From: Edaphochlamys debaryana | Lineage: Eukaryota; Chlorophyta; Chlorophyceae; Chlamydomonadales | Assembly: GCA_016858145.1 (NCBI GenBank) | Contig: JAEHOE010000155.1 | Location: 62,001-126,000, forward strand | Length of the DNA stretch: 64,000 nucleotides | Reading direction: 5' to 3' | In this document: piece by piece, positions 34,101 through 44,244 of the stretch | Numbering within the stretch: position 1 is the stretch's first letter | How the letters are laid out: every line of letters begins with the position of its first letter | Notes under the pieces: model-generated | Told to the model about the DNA's origin: nothing | Seen by the model: only the letters and a program-made list of their open reading frames with translations | Databases searched by the model: none | Translations under genes and position numbers: made by a program

Positions 34101-36176
34101 CCCCAGGCCGAACTAAATGCAATGCAGTGGGCACTAGCGTGGGCGGAGGCGCACGGAGACGACCCCGAGCCCACCGCCACCCTACTGGCACTCAGCACCA
34201 ACGGGGAAAGCCCCTATGCCGCCCTCTTAGCCCACCCCCGAGCTGTGCCCCTCGGCTCCACCGGCGCCTGGGGGCTATTCGACCCGCTCCCCGACGCGAC
34301 CAGGGCCCCCAAGCGGCACGACGTCCAGATCACATGGGTGCTAGTGGGCAACCGAGCTGGCCTCGCCTCCGCCCCCGACGTTAGAGCGATCCTACAGAAC
34401 GCACTGACTACCCCCGACCCCCTTTCGCCCATGACGCAACCCTGGAAGGCGCCACAATGGATGCGAGATATGATTCGGTCCGCCCATGGCCCAGCCCCCC
34501 CCTTCGCCGTGAGTCGCAAGGGAAAGGGCAGGACGTGGCGCCTCGCTGCCGCCGACGGAGAGCCCCCCCTCATGAGCACGCGGGTCCAGGGGTGGTCCGA
34601 AACGACAGAGGAAGAGACACAAACACGGTACCCTACCGACCTCCCCCTCCGCCACGACGCCCGAGCCGGTATCTACACCGACGGCAGTAAACGCACCGTA
34701 GAGCGCGGCCCAGGGCTTGGAGCCGCGGCTGTCGACGCCTCCACCGAGCAGCCCACGATTCTCCGCATAGACGTCAACCCCGGCGTCCAGGGCCTCCACA
34801 CTATCACCAGAGCTGAGCTGTCAGCCATAAACCAAGCTCTCCGCATGCGCGAGGGCACCGAGCGAGAAGAGCGACCGCTTGCGATTTACACCGACAGCCA
34901 AGCGTCCCTGCACCTTATTAGGCGCATGATCAACCTGCCTAAATCGCTAGGCATAAGCAAGCACAGAGGCCTTCTGGAAGACATAGTCGAGCGACTCCAC
35001 TATCGTGCGGCCCGGGGCCTCACTACGCAGCTACTAAAGGTGCCTGCGCACTGCGGCATAGAGTACAATGAGGTCGCGGACAGAGAAGCGGTGGCAGTCG
35101 CAGAAGGGGCCGAGCCCGATGTGGTTGAAACTGCGGACAACGAACCCCGATCGCGCGGTTTCTGGCTCCGTGCCACGCTGGACCCCAAGAAGCCCGGCGA
35201 GCCGACCCCCGGCAACTTTGTTAGCGACCTCAACCGTGGCATCGACCCACTGCTCACCCCCGAAACGCGTTGCGGCTACACGAACGACACGAAGTACACG
35301 CAACTCGTCGCCCAGACCCTACCCCTCATTGACATCGCCGCCTCCAGTTACACCCTCGCCAAGAAAGGTGGGCGGCGCAGGCCCATCACTATCCGCCGAC
35401 TGCTATACGCCCTGTACGGACAGGTCTGGAACGCCACCACTGCTGGCAAGTGCGGCCGCACCCTCTCCGGTGGCCGCTGCAGGCCCCTCGGCCCCGGCGA
35501 AACCGCCCCCTGCCCGCTCTGCGGGCACCCCGACTCGGGGCCACACATCTACGGCGGCTGCCATGACCAGGAGATGCGGTGCCTGTACATCAAGCGCCAC
35601 AACAAGGCAGTACAGCTGATTGCTAAGGCCTTGGCGTACGGCCAGCAGGGCAGCGGCTTCATGGTCATGGACGCCACCGCCGCCGCTGATGCGCCGAGCT
35701 ACGCCCCTGAGAACCGCCCACCTGCGTGGATGTTCGCGCCAGGGCAGGTCAGCGAGGCCGAAAGGGACAGACTACGCCCCGACATCCTGTTCGTACCCAC
35801 GCTCCCCCGAGGGGCAGCACCCCCGACCACCTCGGAGGGGCGCCGCAAGCACAAAGTCTACATCATTGAAGTGGGCTGCACCTCAGACCTGAACCACGCA
35901 GCCAAACTCACCACAAAAACCGAGCAGCACCGCCACCTGGCGCAGCTCTTGACCACCGCAGGTTGGCAGGTTGTGTACGACCGGTCAACTGTTGTGACCC
36001 TGGGTTTCGCTGGCACGCTGTGCCGGGAGGCACGCAGCCTCCTACAAAACCTCGGGGCCCTGCGGACAGGGCACGTCTGTGCACAGCTCCACCAGGTCGC
36101 AGTGGAGTACATGGACTACATCTCGACCATGCGGAGAAGACGGGAGAACCACCCGGACAGAGGCGGGATGGGCTAG
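31188..36176 (+). CDS. LINE polyprotein, C-terminal part (RT thumb, RNase H, REL endonuclease)
   Basis: One open frame of over 1,660 residues with no true start; an ATG at 31,155 belongs to the host exon. The RT thumb motif EAYKYLGVWITPTLNW lies at about 31,227-31,276. An acidic/Pro linker and a basic stretch (PKRPKKQQ...KRRRVARTRK, about 32,756-32,815) follow. RNase H shows its acidic set: YTDGS (about 34,674), AELSAI (about 34,811), YTDSQASL (about 34,888), and PAHCG...ADREA (35,042-35,085). A CPLCGHP...GGCH zinc motif (about 35,510-35,565) precedes the PD-(D/E)xK-like RPDILFV (about 35,771) and YIIEVGC (about 35,861), a restriction-like endonuclease. Stop TAG is at 36,174-36,176. The catalytic RT palm is missing, so this copy cannot mobilise itself. 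Confidence 0.85.
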   Translation: MSIRGKPVPHKNPEGGEAYKYLGVWITPTLNWKPQIQHMSAKLKEQGALLAQSAASPDQKIRILKSCLQSKVAYTLTSMAYNPADLACLDRQLAGIARRCYGIKGSFPTRALLAPESLLGLGVGSLRELATRRIGKSLTMALNDEGRLGIITRALLKLQAKTAGELPVHTLRRDATYYTTLKMVSFLSENNVTVTHDGNDYTTAANSLTRLWAPAAGTSGLTSAAALRPLMRIIAPLIDLGVDFQALVDKRSKEHLIPTDQLKMLYGRKAKRHHLLALNRLCAYLSGLEEAKPSGWVPPSKVKTTQALPQAQRRIPKDNPILTSLMHDTSPALPLPVATLDRFLVPRQPPPAREGGVPAEAEPAATPAAAPLSPARRAGDRIPERGAQDEDAEMDDGHHETHPAGDEMELDRTGEELPHTIQTQPGIRPPEGNAGANGVGGEARTQDAMELGDGEGEPAPEGMELEGAGGDPSANTGPADMEAEDEAVAPPQEQQPQTGNPPARNQGRQRQPHRQDGPARAPKRPKKQQAEEKRRRVARTRKLKPAQVPIPPRRYDMGPRPYWDIRLYEELLGDQLLRKSVGTGWAPQEGAPRDEEERKRLKAEWLRTYLTTGMEGCSIPCVAANQTEAITKVMTYMFGHQDRVVEIVAELKKRQDGQSLRYYQVRWAPTTITRGALPLYAATDYHPKSTVPCTAHPDVPYLITAEWNETEIAEVSLREHDNWAELQAAFRAKQAEPPAPPPAPQAADAGLSDRQRQGIWGEEGGVDPASIKRKIRAHVTIDATPRNPDADVAPPGRYLIQVGRRQRYTLTQPDEAASPVHTDTAFVYAPDGRQVGCLTTQTLAALRSRWEDARSTHPVRHARLSSGRGFAESVARLLLRYREGAGHKDHQIRAVYERRLPPHLMARLQHALASDHAGGPPVAERYASPLNVCDCTLTYFSPYAEDALFGATHDAYAHPATGLAIAHPEPHPQAELNAMQWALAWAEAHGDDPEPTATLLALSTNGESPYAALLAHPRAVPLGSTGAWGLFDPLPDATRAPKRHDVQITWVLVGNRAGLASAPDVRAILQNALTTPDPLSPMTQPWKAPQWMRDMIRSAHGPAPPFAVSRKGKGRTWRLAAADGEPPLMSTRVQGWSETTEEETQTRYPTDLPLRHDARAGIYTDGSKRTVERGPGLGAAAVDASTEQPTILRIDVNPGVQGLHTITRAELSAINQALRMREGTEREERPLAIYTDSQASLHLIRRMINLPKSLGISKHRGLLEDIVERLHYRAARGLTTQLLKVPAHCGIEYNEVADREAVAVAEGAEPDVVETADNEPRSRGFWLRATLDPKKPGEPTPGNFVSDLNRGIDPLLTPETRCGYTNDTKYTQLVAQTLPLIDIAASSYTLAKKGGRRRPITIRRLLYALYGQVWNATTAGKCGRTLSGGRCRPLGPGETAPCPLCGHPDSGPHIYGGCHDQEMRCLYIKRHNKAVQLIAKALAYGQQGSGFMVMDATAAADAPSYAPENRPPAWMFAPGQVSEAERDRLRPDILFVPTLPRGAAPPTTSEGRRKHKVYIIEVGCTSDLNHAAKLTTKTEQHRHLAQLLTTAGWQVVYDRSTVVTLGFAGTLCREARSLLQNLGALRTGHVCAQLHQVAVEYMDYISTMRRRRENHPDRGGMG

Positions 36177-36300
36177 CCCACCCCCGACCCCCCCGCCTCG
36201 GCGGGTGGTGGTGGGTGTGGAGGGGCTAGCCCCTCATACACACCCGCCCCCTTAATACACGCCCCCCGCTGGGGGCGTCCCATTATTATTATTATTATTA
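31188..36300 (+). mobile_element. 5'-truncated LINE (Dualen/RandI-like) inserted in A3
   Basis: A 5.1-kb non-LTR retrotransposon inserted into the PAN-b exon. The 3' end is an (ATT)n tail (36,282-36,300) after a short UTR (36,177-36,281). The 5' end starts inside the reverse-transcriptase region, after the catalytic palm, as in target-primed insertions that stop early. The remaining open frame keeps RNase H, a zinc-binding motif and a restriction-like endonuclease. That order recalls the Dualen/RandI elements of Chlamydomonas. The clade is inferred from domain order, since the N-terminal half is absent. The intact frame and perfect target duplication suggest a recent insertion. Confidence 0.9.
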
Positions 36301-36313
36301 TGGTCCTCGAACT
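36301..36313. repeat. LINE target-site duplication, right
   Basis: Second copy of tggtcctcgaact, directly after the (ATT)n tail. The PAN-b exon (CYSHPDF reading leftward) resumes here. Confidence 0.95.
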
Positions 36314-36620
36314 CAAGGAACACAAAGTCAGGGTGGCTGTAGCAGGCTACAAGATAAAGCAAGTGCACATGCAATGATGAGGTGAGATTAAGAGGCCTGC
36401 ATGCACTGTCCCTCAACCGTTTGCTTCCGCGCGCGCGACCAGTTGCTTACTGTATGGAGGGTAGGGTGCACGGGGGGGCCTAGGTGGTGGAGAGGGAGTG
36501 CCTGGTGGACGGGGCGGCGGAGAGGGCGGCCGCGGCGACGGAGGAAGCGGTGGGCGGGGACCAGGCGGTGGGGAAGGGGACGGGGGTGAAGGCGGCTGTG
36601 GTGCGTTGGGCTTGGGGGGT

Positions 36621-37124
36621 CTCGGGGGCGGGTTGGGGCTGGGCTGGGGGGCTCCGCAGGGCCGGTTGCGCACATACAGGCCTTCGCATGGGTAATCCAT
36701 GTGCGAGTAAGCGGCCGCCCGGCTGACGTTGGACTTGAGCCTGCGTGCCAGGCGGATGGGAATGGAGGTGCGTGTCCGCGTTAGCTAGCGAGCAAGGCCG
36801 CTTCGTTCATAGATAGGCGCACGACGTCTAAAGTCTGCGTGCACAGGACAGAACCTGCGGCCGTCTCAAGGCTTTACTTCAGTCCCTGAGCCCTGGGCCT
36901 TGTGGCTCTGGTGCACGGAGCCAGGCATCGCTTTGTGAAAGCACTCACTCTGCGCGCATGCCGAGGGGTACAAGGGGCATAATGGTGCGTTAGTGACGGC
37001 AATGCTCTGTGTGCTGATGTACATCCAGCCATCTTTTCCGCGTTCAGATACATTGAGTGCACTCACGTCCCCACGTGTTGAAGCCACGGCATGTGCAGTT
37101 GGCGAAGCAGGCCTGGCGTGTCAT
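36621..37124 (-). repeat. PAN-a half of the internal tandem duplication in A3
   Basis: Partner of 30,385-30,888. Only scattered single-base differences are seen, for example tatcgc versus catcgc. The duplication therefore appears young. Confidence 0.85.
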
Positions 37125-37734
37125 GTGGGCACAAGGGGCAGCAAGCAAGAGGGGACCGATGAGGAAATGTACATGCTCACACGAGATCACGTTCTTACGT
37201 TCGTGTGTGGCACCTCAAGGTTATCCCCCTCACGTTGACAGATCAGGCAAGAGCCTGCTGTGATACCACGCACCCATCATAGCTAGTGCCCGCATTCAAC
37301 CTCCCATTCAAGCTGTCGTTTAGAACCATCTATCTGTGCGCGGTGGGCAACCCACGCACGCACCTGTGCGAGTGAGGTGAAGTTGTATAGGTAGTTGCCG
37401 CTGTAGCCATAGCTCAATGTGGCCATGTTGTCGCCCAGGTGGTCCTCGAACTCAAGGAAGATGAAGTCAGGGTGGCTGTAGCAGGCTGCAGGAAAGAAAA
37501 TACACACAAAAAAGACGGGGGGCGCCGTGCGTGATTGGAGTGGCCAACCCATCGATCTACAATATCTATTCAGATTGCATTTACATACGATAAACATGCA
37601 GTTCTTATTTGCGCTGGGTCTCCTACAATATGGAGGATACGGCGGCCGGGGCGGCCGGGGCGGTGGAAAAGGGGGCATTGGCGGCCGGGGCGGGGGGCCG
37701 GGAGAAGGCGGGCGCGGAGGCGGGATGATCGAGT

Positions 37735-39475
37735 TGGGTGGCGGGGTCGAGGCGGGGGCCCGCGGCGGGGGGCCGGGAGAAGGCGGGCGCGGACGCAGGA
37801 TGGTCGAGTTGGGTGGCGGGGTCGAGGCGGGGGGCCGCGGCGGGGGGCCGGGAGAAGGCGGGCGCGGACGCAGGATGGTCGAGTTGGGTGGCGGGGTCGA
37901 GGCGGGGGGCCGCGGCGGGGGGTCGGGAGAAGGCGGGCGCGGACGCAGGATGGTCGAGTTGGGTGGCGGGGTCGAGGCGGGGGGCCGCGGCGGGGGGCCG
38001 GAGGAAGGCGGGCGCGGAGGCGGGATGATCGAGTTGGGTGGCGGGGTCGAGGCGGGGGGCCGCGGTGGGGGGCCGGGGGAAGGCGGGCGCGGACGCAGGA
38101 TGGTCGAGTTGGGTGGCGGGGTCGAGGCGGGGGGCCGCGGCGGGGGGCCGGGAGAAGGCGGGCGCGGACGCAGGATGGTCGAGTTGGGTGGCGGGGTCGA
38201 GGCGGGGGGCCGCGGCGGGGGGCCGGGAGAAGGCGGGTGCGGAGGCGGGATGATCGAGTTGGGTGGCGGGGTCAAGGCGGGGGGCCGGGAGAAGGCGGGC
38301 GCGGACGCAGGATGGTCGAGTTGGGTGGCGGGGTCGAAGCGGGGGGCCGCGGCGGGGGGCCGGGAGAAGGCGGGTGCGGAGGCGGGATGATCGAGTTGGG
38401 TGGCGGGGTCAAGGCGGGGGGCCGCGGCGGGGGGCCGGGAGAAGGCGGGCGCGGACGCAGGATGATCGAGTTGGGTGGCGGGGTCGAGGCGGGGGGCCGC
38501 GGCGGGGGGCCGGGAGAAGGCGGGCGCGGACGCAGGATGGTCGAGTTGGGTGGCGGGGTCGAGGCGGGGGGCCGCGGCGGGGGGCCGGGAGAAGGCGGGC
38601 GCGGAAGCAGGATGGTCGAGTTGGGTGGCGGGGTCGAGGCGGGGGGCCGCGGTGGGGGGCCGGGGGAAGGCGGGCGCGGAGGCGGGATGATCGAGTTGGG
38701 TGGCGGGGTCAAGGCGGGGTGCCACGGCGAGGGGCCGGGAGAAGGCGGGCGCGGACGCAGGATGGTCGAGTTGGGTGGCGGGGTCGAGGCGGGGGGCCGC
38801 GGCGGGGGGCCGGGAGAAGGCGGGCGCGGACGCAGGATGGTCGAGTTGGGTGGCGGGGTCAAGGTGGGGGGCCGCGGCGGGGGGCCGGGAGAAGGCGGGC
38901 GCGGAGGCGGGATGATCGAGTTGGGTGGCGGGGTCAAGGCGGGGGGCCACGGCGGGGGGCCGGGAGAAGGCGGGCGCGGACGCAGGATGGTCGAGTTGGG
39001 TGGCGGGGTCGAGGCGGGGGGCCGCGGCGGGGGGCCGGGGGAAGGCGGGCGCGGAAGCAGGATGGTCGAGTTGGGTGGCGGGGTCGGGGTGGGGGGCCGC
39101 GGTGGGGGGCCGGAGGAAGGCGGGCGCGGAGGCGGGATGATCGAGTTGGGTGGCGGGGTCAAGGCGGGGTGCCACGGCGAGGGGCCGGGAGAAGGCGGGC
39201 GCGGACGCAGGATGGTCGAGTTGGGTGGCGGGGTCGAGGCGGGGGGCCGCGGCGGGGGGCCGGGAGAAGGCGGGCGCGGACGCAGGATGGTCGAGTTGGG
39301 TGGCGGGGTCAAGGTGGGGGGCCGCGGCGGGGGGCCGGGAGAAGGCGGGCGCGGAGGCGGGATGATCGAGTTGGGTGGCGGGGTCAAGGCGGGGGGCCAC
39401 GGCGGGGGGCCGGGAGAAGGCGGGCGCGGAGGCGGGATGGTCGAGTTGGGTGGTGGGGTTGAGGCGGGGGGCCGT
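37735..39475 (-). repeat. 75-bp coding minisatellite in A3 Pro stalk
   Basis: About 23 tandem 75-bp units, each encoding 25 residues of the pattern PPASTPPPNSTILRPRPP plus SPGPPPR on the minus strand. Variants have IIPPPRPP or PALTPPP. It occupies the same place in the gene as the 54-bp array of A1 and A2, and shares only the PPPNS(T/I)I core. One unit near 38,281 lacks 13 bp. Confidence 0.9.
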
Positions 39476-42036
39476 GGGGGAGGGACGGGCGGAGGCGGGC
39501 TGGTAGATGGGCTCGGCGAGGGCGAGGGGGGAGGCCGCGGTGGCCGTAGTGGCACTCTTGGGCTCGGGGAGGGCGGCGAAGGTGGATCCGGGGTCGGAGC
39601 GCCTGAGGACACAAGAGAAAGGCGGTGTTAAATGTAAGGCAAGAAGAAGGGTCGGCTGGGGCTTGTGGCGACGAGGGTTGCTTGTTATTGGGTTTGCCGG
39701 TGATTCGTTGCACTTCTAATCGAAACATCTGCCTAGCTAGGTGGCCAAATCACCCTGCCAAGCCACGTCTCCCTTCCCGTTGACAAGTTCAACCAGGCCA
39801 GTGTCCCGAACGTGGAGGGAGAAGGGCCCGTTGGCGATGCCCGCATTAGATGAAAAGCTGGCCGACAGGCCGACAGTTGGTGGATCCGCTGAGGTGGCCC
39901 ACAATCCGTACGGCAACCCCAAGCCGCGCCCCCACAAGGACCATGTGCCATTGGAGTCCAGTCGGAGGTTGAAGTCTGCGTCCCCGCTTGTAACGTTGCG
40001 TGGCCCAGTTGCCCAGCGGGGGGGCAGTAGGGGTGCGGTGCTGTTAGAGCGGAAGAGCGCCAGGGAGCCATCGCTGCGTAGCATCAGGACGTGCGCCCGG
40101 CTGGGAGACCACAGGCCTGGGAGGGAGCAGAAGGCAGGGCGGGTCAGTGGGTCAACGCCTAGCAACAGCCGACCTGACAGCCCAGGATGAGACGATCAGG
40201 ATGCGATGAGAGCCCAGCTCACTGTTGCATCGATCGTCGGCGTCACCTGCAATCCCTTGAAACAGGCCGCACTGCAGCCGACAGCTCTCGTTGCGCAGAG
40301 CGGTGCAGTTGGCGTCGAAAGTGAGGGGCCCGGCTGCATGCATGACAGCAGGGCGGGATGCATGAGCTCCTTTGCTTGCGCGACTGGTGTCGTACAGGCC
40401 AATGTCAACACTAAAACGGCTACCTCACGTTGCGTTGGCCTAAGCGGCCATTTACCATCCTCAAGCCGTACATACCTGGGTACACCGAAGCCCAGCTGGG
40501 AATGCCAAAACGGTTTTGTACCTCAAATCCGCCTTCATCCCTCACAACCTGGGGTGAAGCAAAGGAAGCAATGTGGTTGCTTGGGAAGCGTATCTTCTTC
40601 CTCATCTTTTGCCTTGCCCCGCCCCATAGATTCCCCTTGCCCACCATGGCAAAGGGTCCGTTGATCACGCCGCCGTTCATGGGGTATGTGATGCGTTGTC
40701 CCCTGCCTGGCACAGCCTCGGATGAATAGCGCACGCCCCAGCTGAGCGTCGAGTTGCCTCCGTAAACCGAATAGCTTCCGTTGTCATTCAGTGCCATGAC
40801 AAACCCAGATGCGTTGGCAATGAAGGAGCCTGCCGCCCATACTGCCGCATTGCTGGTCTTGTTGACCAACAGAAAGTTCCCATCCGACTGGAGCCGGATT
40901 AAGAACTTCTCTAGGGGAGAGTACTGATCTGATCATAATAAGCAAACCAGGGGGGAGCGAGCGATAGACAGAGATAGAGTTGATACATGGCGCAGACCCA
41001 AACCCCGCTCCCTCAGCAAATGCGCCCCCCCCCTGCTGCTGGGCTTTGTACTCGCTCCATCCGCGCCGCCCAGTACGCCCACCCCGCTCACTGTTGCAAT
41101 AGGTTCGGCGCTTCTCGCAACATTTGGCCTATTATCATTCTGGAAAAGCGCACAGCGCTGCAGCTGGCACCCTTCTGTCCGGTTGAGTGAGCACTCCTCT
41201 CCTGGGCCAATGCCGAGGTTCTCGCCTGCACATGTATGCGCCCACGCACGCAGAGTGAATAATGGTTTACCGCCAAGTACAAAACAGGCGCGGCATGCGT
41301 GCATGGGGGCGTCAAAGGCTTGGAGGCGACAAGTACCAAAATTGGGTCTGAGGCTGCTGACACCCCGGGCTGGACTCACGCCGCTGTGTGAGCCAGACGG
41401 GACGGTTCAAGGAATTGTAAAGTGCAGCAACGCCACCGTTTGACACGCGTAGGGAGTAAGGTGCCTGTAATTGGATATCCGGTCGACAAACAGCAGGGGT
41501 CAAGGGCTCATTAATCATGATGATACCGCACTGAAACCCGGTTGCTGGCCGCGGGCTTAACAGTGGGCCGCATTGCTTTTCGCTTCGTGGCATTCTCGCC
41601 CACACACTCGCCATGTCGTCTCCAGCATCTCCCAGCAATGGATACGAGCGCCCAATGAGGGTTGGGAGCTGCCGGGCTACTGAGGACGCCAGGGGTGCGG
41701 TGGAACTCCAGATGCTGTGGACGAGCAATACAATACATAAGGGAAGAAATCCAAGGGATGTCAGCCTTGTGTGATGTGGATGGCATGGCTTTACTTATTA
41801 CTCACCCGAACGTTCCGTTGGCATTTAGGCGCAGGGATACCACTTCTCCGTCTGTGACCAGCGCACTGGTCATCATGAGCACCTCCGGTGGGCTGACCCG
41901 CTGCAGCGCCAGGCTGCCGTTACGGAGCAGAGCCAGGAAGTGGGAGCGGTCGTCAGACCACACACCTGCGCGACAGAAAGATGTCGAATGGGCGTACATA
42001 TCAGACTGATCAGCTGTACGTAGGCAATTCACTTTA

Positions 42037-44053
42037 CCGCCGCCACCGCCCAGCGGCCCACTGGGCCTCACCCTCCGCAGCCTGCACCTCTCCGGCCTGA
42101 CCCTCGCCTCCCCCCTCACCGGCGCGCCCATCGACTCCCCGCCCCTGAACTCCCTCCAAGAGCTGCGCCTAACCGACATAACCGTAGCCCCCACGCACCC
42201 GTCCGGCTGTGCCTGGCTGGGCCTGGCCACGGGCCTGACGCGGCTGTGCCTCTTGGGCTCCTGCCCGCTGGTCCCCAGCCGCCTGGGCCTGGCCCACCCC
42301 GCCCTCGCCCACCTGGCCTCCCTACGAGAGCTCCTCGCCCCCGCCTGGCACCTGCCCAGGGAGGCCCTGCCGGCGCTGGCGACAATGAGCGGCCTCTCCC
42401 GCCTGGAGGCCGCAACCATCGCGTCACTGCCGTACGCCGTACGGGTACGACACGGGTGCGGGTGCGGGTGCGGGTGCGGGTGCGGATGCCGTTCAGGGGA
42501 GGAGATGGGTTCGGGTGTTTCTTGGCCAGTAGTGCCGCATGCGACGCAGGAGGCGGCGGGTGGGCTGGGGCCGGGCTGGGTCGGAGCAGCAGAGATGTGA
42601 TGTTCGAAGCCCGCCCTCACCTTCCTGGCACCCCCTTTCCCCCGCCCCCCTGATCCACCCCCCGCCCCCAACCCCCCCGCCCCTCCTTGCAGTACCCCCT
42701 CCCCCGCCTCGTCAGCCTGGCCGTGGGGGCCTGGCTGGGGGGCAGCCCCCTGGGGGGGCACCTGGCCTCGCAGTTCCCCGCCCTCACGCGCCTCAGCGCA
42801 GCCGGCAGCCTGGGGGGCGGCTCCGGCGGCGGCGGCTGGGATGGCGGCGGCGGCAGCGGCTGGGGCGGCGGCGGCAGCGGCGGCACGTCGGGTGGCCCTG
42901 GGGCTGAAGAGGGCGAGGGGGACCAGGGAGGTGGCTGGGCGGTGGGGTGGCCGCCAAAGCTGGCCCCAGCCGCGTGCGTCGCCCTGCTCGGCTGCGGCGT
43001 GGGCCTGGGCCTGGGCCCGGGCCTGTACGGCGCTGGCAACGGTGCCGGTGGCGGTCCGCTCGGCGGCCCTGGCTTGGGGGCGGGTGCGAACGAAGGGCAA
43101 CTGCCGCAGTGGCCACTCCCTGGCGGCGACGGCGGCGGCAGTGATGACAGCAGCGATGGGGAAGGCGGTGGCGGCGGCGGCGGCGGGGGGCTGCTGGGGC
43201 CGACGGCATCGTCGCGGCGGTGCCGGGTGCAGATGGCGGCGCTGCCGCTAGACGGATCCACGTGTGTACGGCTGCACACGTACGGCACGGCGCTGCGGCG
43301 GTTGGAGCTGACTGACGGGCCGGCGGCGGCGCTGCTGGAGGTTATGAGGCCGCTCAAGAGTGAGCATGGGAGCTGACGGGGCAGTGGGAAGGGGCGGGGC
43401 CGGCTCAGGTCGGGCTTAGGATGTGGGGCAGCGTACCCGGGGCATGTGAGCGGGCTCGCTTGCCCTCCCGCGCTCACAGCCTCGGGTCACACTCCCTGTC
43501 ATCCCCGGTCCTCTGCCCTCCTGCCCCCCGCCAGGCCTCACCAGCCTCACCCTGCGGTGGGCCTCACTGCCAGGGGCGGGCTCGGGGCGTAGGGGCGACG
43601 ACGAGGACGAGGACGAGGAGGAAGACGAAGCGTCGGCGTCCCGGACGGACCCGGACCGGGGTTCGGACTCCCCGGGGGTGGTGTGGGCGGAGCGCGTGTG
43701 TGCGCTGCTGCCGGGCCTCGGGGAGCTGGGGCTGGAGGGGGTGGAGGGGCTGGTGGGGGCGGGGGGGGCACGATGTGTTGGAGGCGCTAGTAGGGGGGAT
43801 GGAGCGGCTGCGGGTTCTGCGGGTGGGGGGCATGGGAGGGGTGGTGGCGGAGCGGGTGGGGAGGCTGGCGGCGCCGCGGGGGCGGGTGGGGCACGCGGGG
43901 GGGTCTGTGGTTGGACCTGAGGAGGGGGAGGGGGGCATGGGACTCCATGTGCTGGTGATGCGGGGGTGTACAGGGGCGAGCCAGGCGCAGTGTCAGGCGG
44001 CGGTGGCGGCGGCGGCTCGGAGTGTGTGGTTCGAGCTGGTGTGGGTGCCGTGA
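42037..44053 (+). pseudogene. F-box/LRR gene, truncated right copy without F-box
   Basis: Mirror of left positions 20,750 to 18,737. It starts abruptly inside exon 1 at the LRR region (GPLGLTLRSLHLSGL) and has no F-box and no promoter of its own. Exon 2 is 42,693-43,359 and exon 3 is 43,535-44,053. Exon 3 has one G more than the left copy in the run near 43,762-43,769, which shifts the frame before the last LRRs. It does not carry the extra G that creates a stop in the left copy. Upstream of 42,037 lies A3 in antisense. Confidence 0.85.
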
Positions 44054-44244
44054 GGCCAAGTGTGGGTTTTACGGTGTACAACGAGGCCAGGAGCCGAATT
44101 GCTGGTGTGGTGCCATGGGGCCGTGAGCGGCGTGCATGGCTGGGGAGAGCGCTTGGGGCATGCAGCAGGGTCTTAGTAGGTTGTTGTTGTTGTTGGTAAA
44201 CTAACGCAGGTCTTGCACGCACCCTGGCGGGGATAAGGAGGGCG

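Larger units (their letters stand above)
28967..42036 (-). pseudogene. Lectin gene A3: 5'-truncated, LINE-interrupted copy
   Basis: Third copy of the lectin/PAN gene, reading right to left. It lacks the signal peptide, first stalk, first Cys/lectin set and Cys module 1, beginning in the intron before lectin module 1 at the fusion point 42,036. Retained parts are: lectin 1 (about 41,966-41,390), Cys 2 (41,231-41,097), lectin 2 (about 40,920-40,470), Cys 3 (about 40,336-40,226), lectin 3 (about 40,118-39,760), a Pro stalk of 75-bp repeats, PAN-a (37,488-36,600), a short Pro linker, PAN-b (36,348 to about 30,400, split by the LINE), a Pro stalk (to about 29,510) and the TM exon (29,364-28,967). 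Defects: a 13-bp deletion near 38,281 shifts the stalk frame into an immediate TGA; TAG at 29,282-29,284 precedes the transmembrane helix; the LINE interrupts PAN-b. It is probably non-functional, although many segments are still open. Confidence 0.8.

Noticed and set aside
37535..39631. Very long Gly/Arg-rich plus-strand frames over the A3 stalk, and similar frames at 56,290-58,347 and on the minus strand of 5,330-7,269
   Set aside because: They are antisense or out-of-frame readings of GC-rich minisatellites in units divisible by three. They have no splice context or domain, and the Pro-coding strand fits the gene model.
41802..43100. Minus-strand frame crossing the 42,036 junction as a possible fusion gene
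   Set aside because: It joins the antisense of F-box/LRR exons and an intron to lectin module 1. No plausible start or splice sites support it.
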